In this document: one piece after another, positions 35,053-45,424 of the stretch
How the letters are laid out: every line of letters begins with the position of its first letter
Position numbering within the stretch: the first letter of the stretch is position 1
Assembly (NCBI GenBank): GCA_947573485.1
Contig: CANPGB010000001.1
Coordinates: 62,001 to 126,000, forward strand
DNA length: 64,000 nucleotides
Direction: 5' to 3'
Source of the DNA: an uncultured Porphyromonadaceae bacterium
GTDB lineage: Bacteria > Bacteroidota > Bacteroidia > Bacteroidales > Muribaculaceae
Notes under the pieces: generated by a model
What the model was told of the DNA's origin: nothing
Database searches by the model: none
Seen by the model: only the letters and a program-made list of their open reading frames with translations
Made by a program: the position numbers and the translations under genes

Positions 35053-35091
35053 AAAAATAACGGCCGATAATCAAAGATTACCAGCCGTTAT
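35053..35091 (-). terminator. Terminator after tRNA-Leu
   Basis: On the minus strand ATAACGGC (35091-35084) pairs with GCCGTTAT (35064-35057), with inner pairing of GGTAATC and GATTATC around TTT, followed by TTTTTGG. It starts 4 bases beyond the tRNA 3' end. Confidence 0.85.
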
Positions 35092-35094
35092 CCG

Positions 35095-35176
35095 TACCCG
35101 GACCCGGGATCGAACCGGGATGGATTGCTCCAACGGTGTTTGAGACCGTCGCGTCTACCGATTCCGCCATCCGGGC
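35095..35176 (-). tRNA. tRNA-Leu (anticodon CAA)
   Basis: The minus strand folds into a class II tRNA: acceptor stem GCCCGGA with TCCGGGT (first pair G-U), D-arm with GGCGGAATCGGTAGAC, anticodon stem ACGGT/ACCGT with loop CTCAAAC (anticodon CAA), a long variable arm TGGAGCAATCCA, and T-arm CCCGGTTCGATCCCGGG. The CCA end is not encoded. The length is 82 nt. CAA reads the Leu codon UUG. Confidence 0.95.
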
Positions 35177-35220
35177 GTTATGCGTGCAAAGTTAGGAATT
35201 TTTTCCGTGACGGGCAAATT

Positions 35221-38200
35221 TTAATCGAGCAATGTGAAAGCGGCCCAGTGATATGGGTCGGGATAGGCGGCGCGGACTGCGGCCACGGCGTTGCGGAAGG
35301 CGTCGTGTTTGCTCTGCCCCTCTTTCCAGTTGCGGTAGAAAGCCACCATTAGCTCGGCGGTGGAGGTGTCGTCGACGTTCCACAGGCTGAGCAGGAGCGA
35401 CTTGGCACCTGCAATCTTGAGGCCGCGTTGCAGGCCGAACACGCCTTCGTGGTTGGCGGCGCCGAGGGCGGTGCTGCAGGCCGAGATTACGGCCAGGCGT
35501 GTGCCCGAGAGGTCGAGGTGCGCAAGCTCGGAGGCGGTGATAATGCCGTCGGTGTCGTCATCGCCGTTCTTCCCCGCCCATGTCTCCTCGGCACCGGCGA
35601 GGGCGAAACCGCTGCGCTGCATCGGCGACGAAATGGCGCCGCTGTGGTTGCGCATGAAGGGCACTGTGTGAGCCTCGCCGACGTCGGCGAGGTAGAAGCC
35701 GTGGGTAGCGAGGTGGAGTATGCCGGGCGAGCGCTCGCCAAGGGCACGGCGCAAGTTTTCTTCGCTGGCGAAGTTCTGAGTGTAAACCTTGGCGGTCTTG
35801 TCGGCGAGGGCGTCGGCAATGCCGTCGATTTCGGCACGGGTAGATTGCAGGTATCCGAAGGCCTCGCCACGGGCTGAGCTTGCCCTTTGGCCGCTGCGTG
35901 CGCTGCCGTCGGCAAAGACGAGCTCCTGGTCGCGCGAGTAGAAGATGTCGCCAAGCAGGAGGGCGTCGTCGGGCATGGCACTGCTGTCTATAGCGGCAAG
36001 ATTGCCCGTTGTGGTGAGTCGGTGCAAGTCGTAGAGGTCGATGAGGCGCTTGCCGCCGGGAGCGGCGAGGGCATCGAAAGAGAGGCCCGAGAGGAGGTCG
36101 GAGACGGCGTAATAGATGCGGTCAGCCCCTGCCAACGAGGCCTCCAGCGGTTCCCATATGAGTTTATAGAGCGTGAGATTGCCTTCGGCATAAAGCTCGG
36201 CAGGCGCGCGTTGGTTGCGGCCACTGTATATTGCGTCGGCCACGGCCTGCAGCTCGCCAAGGGGCACGAAAGTGGGCGAGGAGGCACCGTGACGCAGGAC
36301 GAGGGCGCCTAAGCGCGTATCCGACTTCACAAATTCAACGGCCACATCTGTAGTGCCGAGGGCTGCAGCCACATCGCTCCACGCGGGGGCAGCAGCAAGA
36401 CGGCGCTCTGCGGCGGTGAGGTCGAGCAGCTGTTGTTCGAACAGCTCAATACGGCGGCGTAAGGTGGCCTGCTCTGTTGCCGATTTCCCCGACGCATAAT
36501 TTTCAAAATCAAACTGTTGCTGAGTGAGCGTGGCTTTAAGTCCGGCGATAGAATCGGCAAGCGCCCGCACACGGCTATCCTGCGACAACTCCACGGCCTT
36601 GCGAGTCTCCTGCTGCGAGCGCAGCTGCATACCTGTGCGGAAGAGCACGGCATCGTAGGCCTCGGCGGCGACATCGCCGGGCACATACTGCAGCATGCGA
36701 CAAAGCGGCCACGAGGGGTCGCCGTATTTCTCGGCGAAGCTCTGCTGGTCGGCCTCGGTCATAAGAAGATACGAACCTGCCAAATACTCTTTAAGGAGCT
36801 TGTACTGCTCGCGTGCATGCGGCAGGGCTGCGGCGGGAGAGTTGTCGCGGAGCGATTTTTGCGTATTCCAAAAACTATATTGGAATGAGTCGTGCCAGGA
36901 CTTTTTATCAGGATTAGATTCTACAAAAGACAAATATTTATCGACAAGCGAATAAGCTTTATCTTGCATACCCCTTTCGTAATAACGTGCACCCAGCTCC
37001 AAAGCGTAGCCTGCAATTGATTCATCAGAACCGTGTGACAGTAACTTGTCGTAGATTTCATCGGCCAAAGTCTGATTCTTGGCAACCTTTTGGTAGTAGT
37101 CCGCCAAAGCAAAAGCGAGAGCCTCATATGGCCTTTCATACTTCTCGGAATACTCTGCCTCGAGTTCCTTGAATACGTCTTCAGCGGCAGAAAGGCTCTC
37201 TTTTTCCAAGATTAAATTATTGCTTATATTTTTTTCGACAATCTTCCTATAATCCTCAGGCATCTCCAAGTCGTCCAACGCACTAAGCTGAACCATCAAA
37301 TCCAAAACTTCGGAAATGAACAATGGAAAAAAGCTCAATCGTAACGAATACGCAGAGTTTTCATCCATCGCCCCGAAAAGCTTCGACATAAGAGCAGAAA
37401 CACTCCCGAGAATATGAGAAGCATCTACCATGCCTCGGTTCGATTTCACCAACCTGTAATTATCCCACATATAGGATAACAGGGATGTCGAAGGCTCCAT
37501 AAATCCGCTATTATTCAATGCCTCTACATCTTGTAACGCAAGCCGTATGGCGCCTGAAATATCACCTTTCTCCTGCAAAGAAGCAAGAAGAGTTTGCCTT
37601 AAAGCAAGACCAAAACTATCAAAGGCTGAACCTCTTAGAGCCGCATTATAATCAATAGCCCGCGAAGATGATGCTATAGCATTATCGTATTGCCGTCGGC
37701 GATAAAAGTATCTGCTGCAAATATAGTGAGCCTGTTGGTATTCATCGGAGCAAACTTCTTCGAGTTTTTCCATGTCCATGTCGCTATTAGAGTCTGCTTT
37801 ACCAAGTTCTGCCAACGCAAGACCTCTCAAAGCTCTTATATTATACTGCGGCTCATCGGGGAAATTATTTCTACACTCGTCCAGAACTTCGAGACATTTT
37901 TTCCAATTATTATTCTGACTGTAATAGAAAGCCAAGTCAAAACAAATATTTTCCTCAATCATTTCGCGCAATTCCACCTTAAGTTTCCTCACGGCAGGCA
38001 AAAGCCCTGTAAGTATTTCCTCAGCACTTCCGTCGTTAAAATTATTTGCCGCGACTGATTTCTGATACTCTGCAAAGATATGATAAACAGAGCCCTTACC
38101 TCTCTGTTTGGCCACTAAGTCGCTTGTTTTATCATGCACCCGCAGAAGAATATCGCGGTCGAACAATTTTCCTAACCCATTGCATAACTCTTTTCCTAAC

Positions 38201-39555
38201 TCTATCGCCGATTCGCCTGCACGCGAGTCTTTAAGGAACTCCTCAGCAATACCGGTAAGCGCAGTTTTACTTCCTTCGAAATCATATGCAAGATTAACAT
38301 AAAGGAATTGAGTTTGTAATATCAACTCCACAAAGGGGTCTTCAATCCTAAGTTTATCCAAAGCTTCAAAGAAACGAGCTTTCTGAGATTGAAAACTTGC
38401 AGGATTCATCATAATCTCGGCATATATATCAGGCACAATTGCATAAATATATTGCAGATTTGACTCTCCGTAAATCAATGCTAAATTACGCAATGCTATA
38501 AAGGTCATAGAAGATGTACCGCCTAAGGAAACCTGTGTATGATTTCTGCTTAAGCGAATTACCCCGTACAGGAGCGAAGTCATTGGATAATATGCTTCAA
38601 CGAATGTGCAGGCTTGGTCGTAAATATTATAATATTCCTCGTAATAGCCGAAATTTCTATTTATATAATCGCAGAGTTTATATTCCTCCTGAATCAAAGC
38701 AGGATGCGAATCGTGAAATATCTCAGTCAGACAATCACGGCACCTTTCCATAAACCAAGCCGAAGGGCAGGGGTAATTCTTTTCCGTTCCGGTCCATTGA
38801 TAATCAATTCCGGGGGTGTTTTCATATTTTAAACCTGCATCTACAAGCGCAAAGGCAAATTCTCGCTCATGGTCAGCCGGATAAAACTCTGCTGTGGCAA
38901 GAGCGCCATACAGAGCCAATTTAAGCATATCGGCAGACTTATCATCGGGAGGATATATGTCGAGAACCTCGCGCTCAAGTTTCGCTATAGCCACGTAGTC
39001 GGCAGGAGGGAAAGCTGCCGAGCGGGCATGCCGGGCGTTGAGTGTTTCGAGACGCACCAGGCAATCGAGGGCGCGGTTGGTGGCCGTCGGCGCCTTACGC
39101 ACAAGGGCGGCGGTACGGCGGCCGAGGGATTGAAGTTGAGGCGAGGCGTCCTCGAAAGTATTGAGTGTTGAGCAGGCGTATAACTGCAGGCGTATGGCGA
39201 GAGCGTCGTCGGCACCTAAGGCACGGGCCGCATAGTCGGCGAGCGCTTTCTCTGCGGCGCGTTGGCGAGATAGGAGAGTATCGACCACGTTCTTGCCCAT
39301 GGCCTCGGCGTAGGCACGGGCGCCGGGGGCTTTCTCGGCCATGCAGAGCATTATTGCCTTGGCTTCGGGCTCCTGCAATTCATAGGCTATCACCGCCGAG
39401 GCTGCTTCGAGGAGGGCACGGTCGTCGAGGGCGGCGGGATTTGAGTAGTGCTCTGTCATCCACCGGCGGTGCTCCTTTATGCGTTCAAGGGGCGTGGCGG
39501 CAGTGGCGGCGAGGAAAACTAAAATTGAAGTCACCAGGCAGAGTAAACGGGTCAT
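35221..39555 (-). CDS. Secreted TPR-CHAT caspase-like protease
   Basis: This 1444-residue protein has a signal peptide (MTRLLCLVTSILVFLAATAA), a long helical TPR-like region (about 30-1000), a coiled-coil-like stretch near TQQQFDFENYASGK, and a C-terminal CHAT domain (about 1110-1444). The caspase-like dyad is His1285 in LHLATHGFY and Cys1360 in ISACSTALG. CHAT proteases are caspase relatives, some acting in defence or as self-cleaving effectors; secretion here points to a periplasmic or external role. The middle (about 36840-38990) is much more AT-rich than both ends. The gene is about 65 bases after the acetyltransferase gene and could be in the gmd operon. Target unknown. Confidence 0.88.
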   Translation of the reverse strand: MTRLLCLVTSILVFLAATAATPLERIKEHRRWMTEHYSNPAALDDRALLEAASAVIAYELQEPEAKAIMLCMAEKAPGARAYAEAMGKNVVDTLLSRQRAAEKALADYAARALGADDALAIRLQLYACSTLNTFEDASPQLQSLGRRTAALVRKAPTATNRALDCLVRLETLNARHARSAAFPPADYVAIAKLEREVLDIYPPDDKSADMLKLALYGALATAEFYPADHEREFAFALVDAGLKYENTPGIDYQWTGTEKNYPCPSAWFMERCRDCLTEIFHDSHPALIQEEYKLCDYINRNFGYYEEYYNIYDQACTFVEAYYPMTSLLYGVIRLSRNHTQVSLGGTSSMTFIALRNLALIYGESNLQYIYAIVPDIYAEIMMNPASFQSQKARFFEALDKLRIEDPFVELILQTQFLYVNLAYDFEGSKTALTGIAEEFLKDSRAGESAIELGKELCNGLGKLFDRDILLRVHDKTSDLVAKQRGKGSVYHIFAEYQKSVAANNFNDGSAEEILTGLLPAVRKLKVELREMIEENICFDLAFYYSQNNNWKKCLEVLDECRNNFPDEPQYNIRALRGLALAELGKADSNSDMDMEKLEEVCSDEYQQAHYICSRYFYRRRQYDNAIASSSRAIDYNAALRGSAFDSFGLALRQTLLASLQEKGDISGAIRLALQDVEALNNSGFMEPSTSLLSYMWDNYRLVKSNRGMVDASHILGSVSALMSKLFGAMDENSAYSLRLSFFPLFISEVLDLMVQLSALDDLEMPEDYRKIVEKNISNNLILEKESLSAAEDVFKELEAEYSEKYERPYEALAFALADYYQKVAKNQTLADEIYDKLLSHGSDESIAGYALELGARYYERGMQDKAYSLVDKYLSFVESNPDKKSWHDSFQYSFWNTQKSLRDNSPAAALPHAREQYKLLKEYLAGSYLLMTEADQQSFAEKYGDPSWPLCRMLQYVPGDVAAEAYDAVLFRTGMQLRSQQETRKAVELSQDSRVRALADSIAGLKATLTQQQFDFENYASGKSATEQATLRRRIELFEQQLLDLTAAERRLAAAPAWSDVAAALGTTDVAVEFVKSDTRLGALVLRHGASSPTFVPLGELQAVADAIYSGRNQRAPAELYAEGNLTLYKLIWEPLEASLAGADRIYYAVSDLLSGLSFDALAAPGGKRLIDLYDLHRLTTTGNLAAIDSSAMPDDALLLGDIFYSRDQELVFADGSARSGQRASSARGEAFGYLQSTRAEIDGIADALADKTAKVYTQNFASEENLRRALGERSPGILHLATHGFYLADVGEAHTVPFMRNHSGAISSPMQRSGFALAGAEETWAGKNGDDDTDGIITASELAHLDLSGTRLAVISACSTALGAANHEGVFGLQRGLKIAGAKSLLLSLWNVDDTSTAELMVAFYRNWKEGQSKHDAFRNAVAAVRAAYPDPYHWAAFTLLD

Positions 39556-39619
39556 AATGGTCGGTTTTAGTTTGAGGGGGGTGGAGAGGAGGAGAGAGGA
39601 GCCGCGAAGCGAGGCTGAG

Positions 39620-40558
39620 CTACAAAGGCACGTGCCAGGTGTTGAACACTATGGCACGGGCACCGAAGCCGCATTTCTGGCGGATTAGACCGGTGTTGAG
39701 CACGCGGCCACCGTCTTCGCAAGAGGTTCCGTAGTCGAGCCAACGGTAGCCCTCGGCACGGTATCGGGCTTCTATCTCACTGAACAGCAGGGGGAGGGCT
39801 CCCGAAGCACGGCCCTCAGGAGTAGAGGCTATATACTGGCAGTGGGCAACGGGGTGGCTTAGGTACATGACCACCCCGGCGCATATGCGTCCGTCGAGAG
39901 TTGCCGTGTGGAGCACTATATTTTCGGGGAAACGGCTGCGCAGGAGTTCAATCTCGGCAAGGGTATGCACAGGGCGGGCGCCATGGCGCTCGGCGAGGCA
40001 GTCGGCAAGCACCTGCCAATAGGGGGCGAAGTCGTCGGAGGTGCCGCATGCTACCCCTGCGGCGCGGGCGCGCTTTATGGCACGGCGCGAGTTGGAGTCG
40101 AAGCCGTAGGGTGCCAGCAGGTCGGTTGTGGCCGACACGAGCGATGATGTGAGCGCGCCGCCTGCACGGAAGAGGGCATAGAGGTCTTCTTCGGCAGGAT
40201 AGCGGTGGTAGATGTGGGGCACGGGGCGGTAAATAAGCTCGGTAAAGCCTCGGGAGGCATAGTGGCGGCCAGCTTCGGCCCACAGCTCCATCATTGCGGG
40301 CATGTCGGCCTTCGGCCCCATGAGCCAACCTCCGAACGAAAGGCCACGATGACTGCACACAGCCGAGCCTTCGGCGTTGGCAGGCAGCACGGCAATAACG
40401 CGGTCGTGGCTGTCGAGGCCAAGCAACGAGCAGTCGGCAAAGCGGTCGGCATGATAGTCCATATATCCGCGCAGGTGCAGGAAGGTACCGTTGCGCGAGG
40501 CTCTCACGGCTTCATCCCACTGCGAGGCAAGGTCGGGGCTGTAGGGGAGCACCCTCAT
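39620..40558 (-). CDS. FemAB/BioF2-like GNAT acyltransferase
   Basis: The 312-residue protein starts MRVLPYSPDLASQWDEAV at 40558, where ATGA overlaps the TolC-like stop. It has the double-GNAT pattern of FemAB-like and BioF2-like enzymes: GTFLHLRGYMDYHADRF, an N-terminal VIAVLPAN, the central SRRAIKRARAAGV segment, and YRWLDYGTSCEDGG near the end. Members transfer acyl or aminoacyl groups in peptidoglycan or polysaccharide synthesis. The place downstream of gmd-fcl suggests modification of a surface sugar, but this is inference. Confidence 0.8.
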   Translation of the reverse strand: MRVLPYSPDLASQWDEAVRASRNGTFLHLRGYMDYHADRFADCSLLGLDSHDRVIAVLPANAEGSAVCSHRGLSFGGWLMGPKADMPAMMELWAEAGRHYASRGFTELIYRPVPHIYHRYPAEEDLYALFRAGGALTSSLVSATTDLLAPYGFDSNSRRAIKRARAAGVACGTSDDFAPYWQVLADCLAERHGARPVHTLAEIELLRSRFPENIVLHTATLDGRICAGVVMYLSHPVAHCQYIASTPEGRASGALPLLFSEIEARYRAEGYRWLDYGTSCEDGGRVLNTGLIRQKCGFGARAIVFNTWHVPL

Positions 40559-41745
40559 GGCAGCACGCTGTATTTGTCGAGCAGAGCCATAGCCTTGGCA
40601 TACTCGCCGGTGATGTCGGTAAGCTCGAGGCGTGCATCGAGCCATTGGTTATATTCCTCGAAGAATGTGAAGATATTTATCACACCGCGGTCGAGGGCTA
40701 CCTGCAGCAGCTCGGGGTAGTCGGTAGATGCAATCTCGCTTCCCGGCCCCGAGAGGCGGCTATATAGCGCCGTAGCCGAGGCGTGAGCCGAGCGGATTGC
40801 GGCGGCGGTGCGCAGTTCGTGCGAGTCGAGAGCCGACGATGCAGCCTCGACACCGGCCTGAGCAGCGGCCACAGCGCGGCGTGGCGCCCACGAGGGCAGC
40901 TCTATCGATAGACTTATGCCGTTGAAGTGCATACGCTCCTCATAATCGTGCACATAGCCTATGCGGAACGAGGGGAGTGCCGAGCGACGCGCAACGCTCA
41001 CATCGGCGAGAGCGGCGGCATGCAGGGTGTTTGCCGCCGCAAGCGAGGGGTCGGCAGTTTTCCACGCGCTCTCATAGCTCTCGCGTGGCAGCGGCGCCAC
41101 GGCGGCAGGGAGAGTGGGGTTGAGGTCGGCACCGTCGACGCAGGGGCACAGACCGTTTACGGCAGCCACGGCAGCTTCAACAGCCGCTTGTGCCTGCGCC
41201 ATGCTGTTGGCGAGGCTGAAGCGCTGAAGGCTGAACTTGCGCACGTCGAGAACAGTGACATTGCCCTGCTCATAAGCTTTCTGATATATTTCGGCCATGC
41301 GCTCCACATTGGCTGCTGTCTCGCTGAGAATCTCAAGGCGGCGGCGTGCTACGGCGAGGTCGATAAGCACGGTCTTTGCCTCAAGGGCTTTTTCGGCGAG
41401 CTCGGCGCGGTAGAGGTTGGTGAAAGCCCCGGCGCGCAGCGAGGCTGCCTTGCGGCGTGCAGCGTAGACACCGGGCCAGTCGAAGCCTTGCGATATGCCG
41501 AAGCCCCAGCGGTTTGTCTCGCCTACAGGTGCCCATTTATATTCGCCTTCGAGCTCAGGGCCGGCAAGAGCATTTGCGGCCGAGGCCGAGGCTATCTCGG
41601 CATCGTAACCGGCTTTAAGCTCGGCCAATGCCGGGTTACCGGCAGCCAAGGCTATGGCCAGGGAGTCGATATCGGAGGCAGAGGTGGTGGCGGTAGCGGC
41701 GAAAAGAGCGGCGGCGAGCGCCAATATTTTAGCTATGGCTTTCAT
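40555..41745 (-). CDS. TolC-family outer membrane efflux protein (first copy)
   Basis: The 396-residue protein has a signal peptide (about residues 1-23, ending TTSAS) and two long helical repeats with Ala-rich heptads separated by beta-barrel strands, as in TolC proteins (EGEYKWAPVGE, a QGFDWPG strand, RKAASLRAG helix). It should form an outer-membrane channel for an RND or ABC exporter. No adaptor or pump is next to it; it is in the gmd-fcl operon (2-base gap to fcl) and coupled to the acetyltransferase. It differs from the TolC at 45425. Confidence 0.85.
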   Translation of the reverse strand: MKAIAKILALAAALFAATATTSASDIDSLAIALAAGNPALAELKAGYDAEIASASAANALAGPELEGEYKWAPVGETNRWGFGISQGFDWPGVYAARRKAASLRAGAFTNLYRAELAEKALEAKTVLIDLAVARRRLEILSETAANVERMAEIYQKAYEQGNVTVLDVRKFSLQRFSLANSMAQAQAAVEAAVAAVNGLCPCVDGADLNPTLPAAVAPLPRESYESAWKTADPSLAAANTLHAAALADVSVARRSALPSFRIGYVHDYEERMHFNGISLSIELPSWAPRRAVAAAQAGVEAASSALDSHELRTAAAIRSAHASATALYSRLSGPGSEIASTDYPELLQVALDRGVINIFTFFEEYNQWLDARLELTDITGEYAKAMALLDKYSVLP

Positions 41746-41747
41746 AA

Positions 41748-42821
41748 TCAGTTTTCAAGATACCATTTATATAGTCGGGCGACCCCTTCGTCGAGCTCCA
41801 CAGAGTGGTGCCAGCCCAACTTGTGCAGGCGGCTCACATCGCACAGCTTGCGCATGGTGCCGTCGGGCTTTGTGCTATCCCATTCTATAGTACCGCCGAA
41901 GTCGGCAGCCTTGGCCACGAGGTCGGCCAATTGAGCGATAGTCAATTCTTTGCCGGTGCCGATGTTGATATGGGTGTTGCGCACGTCGGGGCCTGCGGTG
42001 GCGGCGATGTCGGCAAATCTCACATTGAGCAGCACGTGTACGCAGGCGTCGGCCATATCTTCGCTCCAGAGGAACTCGCGCAGCGGTTTGCCCGAACCCC
42101 AGAGCCTTACCCTGCCGGGGAAAATGCCGAAAGCGGCGAGACCCTCGAGAATTTCGGCGTCTGAGGCATCGGGAGCGATTGTGCTCACTGGCCTGCGGGC
42201 GAGGTCGGCACGGACGGCAGCCATATCGCCTGCTCCGAGGAGCTTGGCAAGGTGCACCTTGCGTATCATTGCAGGCAGCACGTGGCTGTTTTCGAGGTGG
42301 AAATTATCGTTGGGTCCGTAAAGATTCGTGGGCATGACGGCCACATAGTCGGTGCCGTACTGCAGGTTGAACGACTCGCACATCTTCAAGCCCGCGATTT
42401 TGGCTATTGCATAGGGCTCGTTGGTGTATTCGAGCGGCGAAGTAAGGAGTGCGTCCTCGGGGATAGGCTGCGGCGCCTCGCGGGGATAGATGCAGGTGGA
42501 GCCGAGGAAGAGGAGGCGCTTCACACCATGGCGGAAGGCCTCGCCTATAACGTTCTGCTGTATCTGCATGTTCTCATATATGAAATCGGCACGGTAGCGC
42601 GAGTTTGCCATTATACCGCCCACATGGGCGGCGGCGAGCACCACTGCCTCGGGGCGCTCGGTGTCGAAAAACTCTTTCACGGCCACGGGGTCGAGCAGGT
42701 CGAGCTCGGCATGCGTGCGGCCTATAACATTGGTAAACCCTCGCTTGCGGAGGTTTGCCATTATAGCCGAGCCCACAAGTCCGCGGTGCCCGGCAACATA
42801 AATCTTAGTATCCTTATTCAT
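41748..42821 (-). CDS. fcl: GDP-L-fucose synthase
   Basis: The 357-residue protein starts [20 protein letters not shown] at 42821 (NADP-binding GxxGxxG); the long upstream in-frame extension overlaps gmd and is not used. AAHVGGI, the catalytic Ser-Thr-Cys of [13 protein letters not shown], and [10 protein letters not shown] with Tyr-x-x-x-Lys are typical, as is [14 protein letters not shown]. It epimerises and reduces GDP-4-keto-6-deoxymannose to GDP-L-fucose. A somewhat longer segment ([18 protein letters not shown]) than in E. coli WcaG is common in Bacteroidetes. Overlaps gmd by 8 bases. Confidence 0.95.
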   Translation of the reverse strand: MNKDTKIYVAGHRGLVGSAIMANLRKRGFTNVIGRTHAELDLLDPVAVKEFFDTERPEAVVLAAAHVGGIMANSRYRADFIYENMQIQQNVIGEAFRHGVKRLLFLGSTCIYPREAPQPIPEDALLTSPLEYTNEPYAIAKIAGLKMCESFNLQYGTDYVAVMPTNLYGPNDNFHLENSHVLPAMIRKVHLAKLLGAGDMAAVRADLARRPVSTIAPDASDAEILEGLAAFGIFPGRVRLWGSGKPLREFLWSEDMADACVHVLLNVRFADIAATAGPDVRNTHINIGTGKELTIAQLADLVAKAADFGGTIEWDSTKPDGTMRKLCDVSRLHKLGWHHSVELDEGVARLYKWYLEN

Positions 42822-43869
42822 TTCCGAGAGCCGCCATATCGGCGTCGACCATAGTGTTGACAAGTTGCTCAAACGACGTTTTGCGCGGGTTCCAGCCCAA
42901 CTCCGTGCGGGCCTTGGCGGGGTTGCCCAAAAGCTGCTCGACCTCGGCAGGACGGAAGAAGCGCGGATCAACCTCAACGAGCACACGGCCGGTGGCCTCG
43001 TCGATACCCTTCTCGTCGATGCCGCTGCCCTCCCAGCGGAGAGTCATACCGGCGCGGGCAAAAGCGAGGGTGGCGAACTCGCGCACGGTGTGGTATTCGC
43101 CGGTGGCTATCACATAGTCATCGGGCTTATCTTGCTGGAGTATGAGCCACATGCACTCCACATAGTCAGGAGCGTAGCCCCAGTCGCGGCGGGCGTCGAG
43201 GTTTCCGAGGTAGAGCTTATCCTGCTGACCGGCGGCGATGCGTGCTGCGGCGAGGGTTATCTTGCGGGTAACGAAGTTCTCGCCACGGCGCTCCGACTCG
43301 TGGTTGAAGAGTATGCCGTTTGCCGTGTACATGCCATAGCTCTCGCGGTAATTCTTCATAATCCAGAAGGCATAGAGCTTGGCCACGGCATAAGGCGAGC
43401 GGGGGTAGAAAGGCGTGGTCTCGCACTGAGGCACCTCCTGCACCTTGCCGAAGAGCTCCGATGTAGAGGCCTGGTAGATGCGCACCTGCTTTTCTTTGTG
43501 GAGGATACGCACGGCCTCGAGCAGGCGCAGGGTGCCTATGGCGTCGGTGTCGGCGGTGTACTCGGGCACATCGAACGAAACCTTGACGTGGCTCTGCGCG
43601 GCAAGGTTATATATCTCGTCGGGGTCTACCTCGGCTATTATACGGATAAGCGAAGAAGAGTCGGTCATATCGCCGTAGTGGAGGTTCACAAGGCGGCGCC
43701 GGTGCATGTCGCGCACCCATTCGTCGAGGTAAAGGTGCTCGATACGGCCTGTGTTGAAGCTTGAGCTGCGTCGGATAATGCCGTGCACCTCATATCCTTT
43801 AGCGAGCAGGAACTCGGCAAGATAGCTGCCGTCCTGACCGGTGATGCCGGTAATAAGTGCTTTGCGCAT
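42814..43869 (-). CDS. gmd: GDP-mannose 4,6-dehydratase
   Basis: The 351-residue protein starts [20 protein letters not shown] at 43869. Motifs: GxxGxxG, the active-site Thr/Glu/Tyr/Lys in QASTSELFG and [10 protein letters not shown], and [19 protein letters not shown] of GMD enzymes. It forms GDP-4-keto-6-deoxy-D-mannose from GDP-mannose, the first step to GDP-fucose. The much longer frame reaching 45393 is antisense to enolase and false. It has a consensus promoter at 43908-43938. Confidence 0.96.
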   Translation of the reverse strand: MRKALITGITGQDGSYLAEFLLAKGYEVHGIIRRSSSFNTGRIEHLYLDEWVRDMHRRRLVNLHYGDMTDSSSLIRIIAEVDPDEIYNLAAQSHVKVSFDVPEYTADTDAIGTLRLLEAVRILHKEKQVRIYQASTSELFGKVQEVPQCETTPFYPRSPYAVAKLYAFWIMKNYRESYGMYTANGILFNHESERRGENFVTRKITLAAARIAAGQQDKLYLGNLDARRDWGYAPDYVECMWLILQQDKPDDYVIATGEYHTVREFATLAFARAGMTLRWEGSGIDEKGIDEATGRVLVEVDPRFFRPAEVEQLLGNPAKARTELGWNPRKTSFEQLVNTMVDADMAALGNE

Positions 43870-43907
43870 ATTATTGTTGCTGTTTGGTTTCAGGGGTTTG
43901 AAGAACG

Positions 43908-43938
43908 CAAATTTAGCCGAAAATATCGAAACGGGCAA
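43908..43938 (-). promoter_or_regulatory. Promoter of the gmd-fcl operon
   Basis: On the minus strand TTG (43938-43936), a 20-base spacer and TAAATTTG (43915-43908) match the consensus exactly. The ATG at 43869 is 38 bases downstream. The divergent eno promoter lies 40 bases away. Confidence 0.8.
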
Positions 43939-43977
43939 ATTAATGAAAATTAATGCTGCCATTACGGAAAAATTTCG

Positions 43978-43985
43978 TAAATTTG
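43978..43985 (+). promoter_or_regulatory. -7 box of the enolase promoter
   Basis: TAAATTTG is an exact -7 match. A CTG (43956-43958) replaces TTG at the expected 19-base distance. The leader to the eno ATG is about 70 bases. Confidence 0.6.
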
Positions 43986-44034
43986 CCCCGGAATAATCCG
44001 CCACTATATTTCGACAATATAAAACACAACATAA

Positions 44035-45351
<1,317 letters not shown>

Positions 45352-45371
45352 TTTCGAGTCGATTCGAGCAT

Positions 45372-45410
45372 AAAAAAGCAGGCTGTGCACCACGCACAGC
45401 CTGCTTTTTT
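45372..45410 (+). terminator. Bidirectional terminator between eno and the TolC-like gene
   Basis: A perfect 17-bp stem (45372-45388 with 45394-45410, core GCAGGCTGTGC) with a 5-base loop has A and T runs at its two sides, so it can end both the enolase transcript and, on the minus strand, the export operon whose last stop is at 45425. Confidence 0.9.
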
Positions 45411-45424
45411 AGTTAGGGGTTACC

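Noticed and set aside
33914..35176. Complete integrated mobile element at tRNA-Leu
   Set aside because: No integrase, no direct repeat of the tRNA end and only one AT-rich gene.
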